A stretch of DNA of 5,482 bases from Campylobacterota bacterium (GTDB taxonomy: Bacteria; Campylobacterota; Campylobacteria; Campylobacterales; Sulfurovaceae). A program made the translations under genes and the position numbers. The notes under the pieces were generated by a model. It saw only the letters and a program-made list of their open reading frames with translations. It searched no databases and was not told where the DNA came from. The stretch covers positions 1-5,482 of the forward strand of contig JAUVCL010000130.1 in assembly GCA_030595845.1 (NCBI GenBank), written 5' to 3'. Below, piece after piece: positions 4,415-5,482 of the stretch (position 1 is its first letter; each line of letters begins with the position of its first letter).

Positions 4415-5273
4415 CGAGTGTTTGTCTGTATGCCTTGATCTTTACATTATCGTCTGCCATATGATGCCCGACATATTCCAAGTTCATATTTGAGATCAGT
4501 TTTATGGCTTCTTTTGAATTTGAAATAGCCCCGATCTCAGCGATATACTTCTGATTTGATATGAGGTATGCATAATAGCGTATGAAAAGAAGTGTCGCTG
4601 CTTTTTCATTTAAGGCAAAAAATCCGAGCATAAGGTTAGAACCTATTTCATCATGTGCAGCAAAATCATCGGTAGTGATCTCTGATCTCTTCATCTTAAA
4701 ATTAAGTACTTTATCAAATATTGCTGTCTTTACTTTTGTAGTAAAAGATAAACCTATAAAAGTGTCCATATATTCACAGGCAAAAAAAAGGCTGTTGGGG
4801 TGAAGTGCCCACTCTTTAAACTGCTCTTTACTTAATTGTATAGATTCATGGTTGATATTTTGGTGTAAGGGCATATGCATTTCTAAAAGTGCATCCATTC
4901 TGTCAAAAGTTCTTAGGGGATACACATGCATGTCATCCACACTCATCATTTCAGAAGGAAAATCATAAATATGTTTTTTACTTTTACCTATAAGGTTATG
5001 CATACCCGCTTTACAAATGAGGGCTGCTGCTTCATCTGAAGAGTATTTATCCCAGCATGGAAGAACCATACCTGTTCTTTCTTGAAAGTATTGGATGATA
5101 CTTACTTGTTTAGCTGCTTTAGGCTTAGTAAGACTTCTCTCCCATTTACTCAGTGTTCCTGTATCTAAAGCTTCAAAATGCGCTATATCATGGCTATAGA
5201 GGTCATGAACAAGTTGTTCTTGTGTGAGATCATTCTCTTCTCTACACTCTTTTAGATATTCGTTAAATTGCAT
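4347..5273 (-). CDS. XRE-type HTH protein with a C-terminal GNAT-like domain
   Basis: A 308-residue protein. The N-terminus (about 4-65) is a Cro/C1-type helix-turn-helix: LTQEQLVHDL is the first HTH helix and DTGTLSKWERSLTKP (38-52) the recognition helix and its following turn, where TLSKWERG-like sequences are typical. A linker with no obvious motif follows (about 75-140). Residues 145-270 read like an acetyltransferase-fold domain: FFACEYMDTFIGLSF suggests two strands, and NSKEAIKLISNMNLEYVG (252-269) resembles GNAT motif B. The acetyl-CoA loop Q/RxxGxG/A is not visible, so the domain may bind a ligand rather than catalyse. The likely role is as a transcription regulator that senses a metabolite. 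The ATG has GGGGAG just upstream, and a promoter lies at 5301-5306. The gene overlaps the convergent 4154-4414 gene by 68 bp. Confidence 0.75.
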   Translation of the reverse strand: MQFNEYLKECREENDLTQEQLVHDLYSHDIAHFEALDTGTLSKWERSLTKPKAAKQVSIIQYFQERTGMVLPCWDKYSSDEAAALICKAGMHNLIGKSKKHIYDFPSEMMSVDDMHVYPLRTFDRMDALLEMHMPLHQNINHESIQLSKEQFKEWALHPNSLFFACEYMDTFIGLSFTTKVKTAIFDKVLNFKMKRSEITTDDFAAHDEIGSNLMLGFFALNEKAATLLFIRYYAYLISNQKYIAEIGAISNSKEAIKLISNMNLEYVGHHMADDNVKIKAYRQTLAKTLASEYVVKMLLSNQECPEE

Positions 5274-5280
5274 CTTCTCC

Positions 5281-5306
5281 CCAATTAATGTAATATTTGG
5301 AGTATA
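5281..5306 (-). promoter_or_regulatory. Promoter and possible operator of the XRE gene
   Basis: On the minus strand TTTGCTATACT places a -10 TATACT at 5301-5306, with no clear -35, giving a leader of about 20 nt. The leader sequence 5281-5300 is an imperfect palindrome bounded by CCAA and TTGG, symmetrical at 14 of 20 positions. Its place between the -10 and the start codon would suit autorepression by the XRE protein; this is inference. Confidence 0.4.
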
Positions 5307-5346
5307 GCAAAGTTATAGTTAGAAATTACGGATTGAATTAAATAAC

Positions 5347-5481
5347 TTAACTTTCGCACCTAAACCCAAGCATTTTCTGCGTAACATCCTGCAATACAGC
5401 GATAATACTGACTAAATCCTCATTTCTCTTTACAATATCTTCAATTTTAGCTATCTCATCAAGTATGATAATAAATGTTTG
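5347..5481 (-). CDS. Unrecognised protein, C-terminal end only
   Basis: The last 44 codons of a minus-strand gene that enters from the right edge and stops at TAA 5349-5347. The tail reads FIIILDEIAKIEDIVKRNED and then LVSIIAVLQDVTQKMLGFRCES, an amphipathic helix with hydrophobic residues spaced roughly 3-4 apart, so it may be a coiled coil or helical bundle end. The stop is 73 bp upstream of the XRE gene start on the same strand. No hairpin terminator was seen in between, so some read-through is possible, although the XRE gene seems to have its own promoter. The fragment is too short for a family call. It could be the end of a signalling or structural protein, but nothing decides this. Confidence 0.5.
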   Translation of the reverse strand, partial: QTFIIILDEIAKIEDIVKRNEDLVSIIAVLQDVTQKMLGFRCES

Positions 5482-5482
5482 C

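Noticed and set aside
4582..4803. Plus-strand frame opposite the XRE/GNAT-like gene
   Set aside because: It is contained within a longer minus-strand gene with a clear HTH, has no good ribosome site and resembles an antisense shadow.

Overview
The window looks like chromosomal DNA of a Campylobacterota bacterium, most likely a Sulfurovum/Sulfurimonas-type sulfur oxidiser. The reasons are AT-rich sequence, T-rich promoters with a TTTTGCTATAAT-like -10, and the gene order ubiX-coaD-tmk-hisS. From memory that order matches the conserved block in Campylobacter and, in part, Helicobacter. The genus is inferred from gene content only.

Layout. 1-780 (+): the last codons of an MCE/MlaD-like substrate-binding protein, then its ABC-transport auxiliary lipoprotein and a hairpin terminator; this is the tail of a lipid-transport (Mla/Pqi-like) operon. 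774-985 (-): a gap holding a candidate 21-residue hydrophobic peptide gene with its own promoter and folded leader, and an AT-rich palindrome just after hisS. 988-3876 (-): the housekeeping operon ubiX-coaD-tmk-hisS (flavin prenyltransferase, phosphopantetheine adenylyltransferase, dTMP kinase, histidyl-tRNA synthetase). ubiX/coaD and coaD/tmk are joined by TAATG stop-start overlaps. A strong promoter at 4032-4062 reads into it. 4154-4414 (+): a small unknown protein with an ambiguous start. It overlaps tail-to-tail by 68 bp with 4347-5273 (-), an XRE-type DNA-binding protein whose C-terminal half looks GNAT-like. 5347-5481 (-): the C-terminal end of an unrecognised protein.

The most striking non-coding features are two unrelated inverted palindrome pairs. 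One (2221-2279) is a perfect 24-bp inverted repeat built of two REP units with GTAG feet, between tmk and hisS. The other (3894-4002) has 31-nt arms with one mismatch and lies in the 5' leader of ubiX. They bracket the ubiX-coaD-tmk block and would be transcribed with it. Together with the hydrophobic mini-gene at 774-839, they are the best candidates for something beyond routine annotation. No complete mobile element, CRISPR array, tRNA or rRNA was seen.
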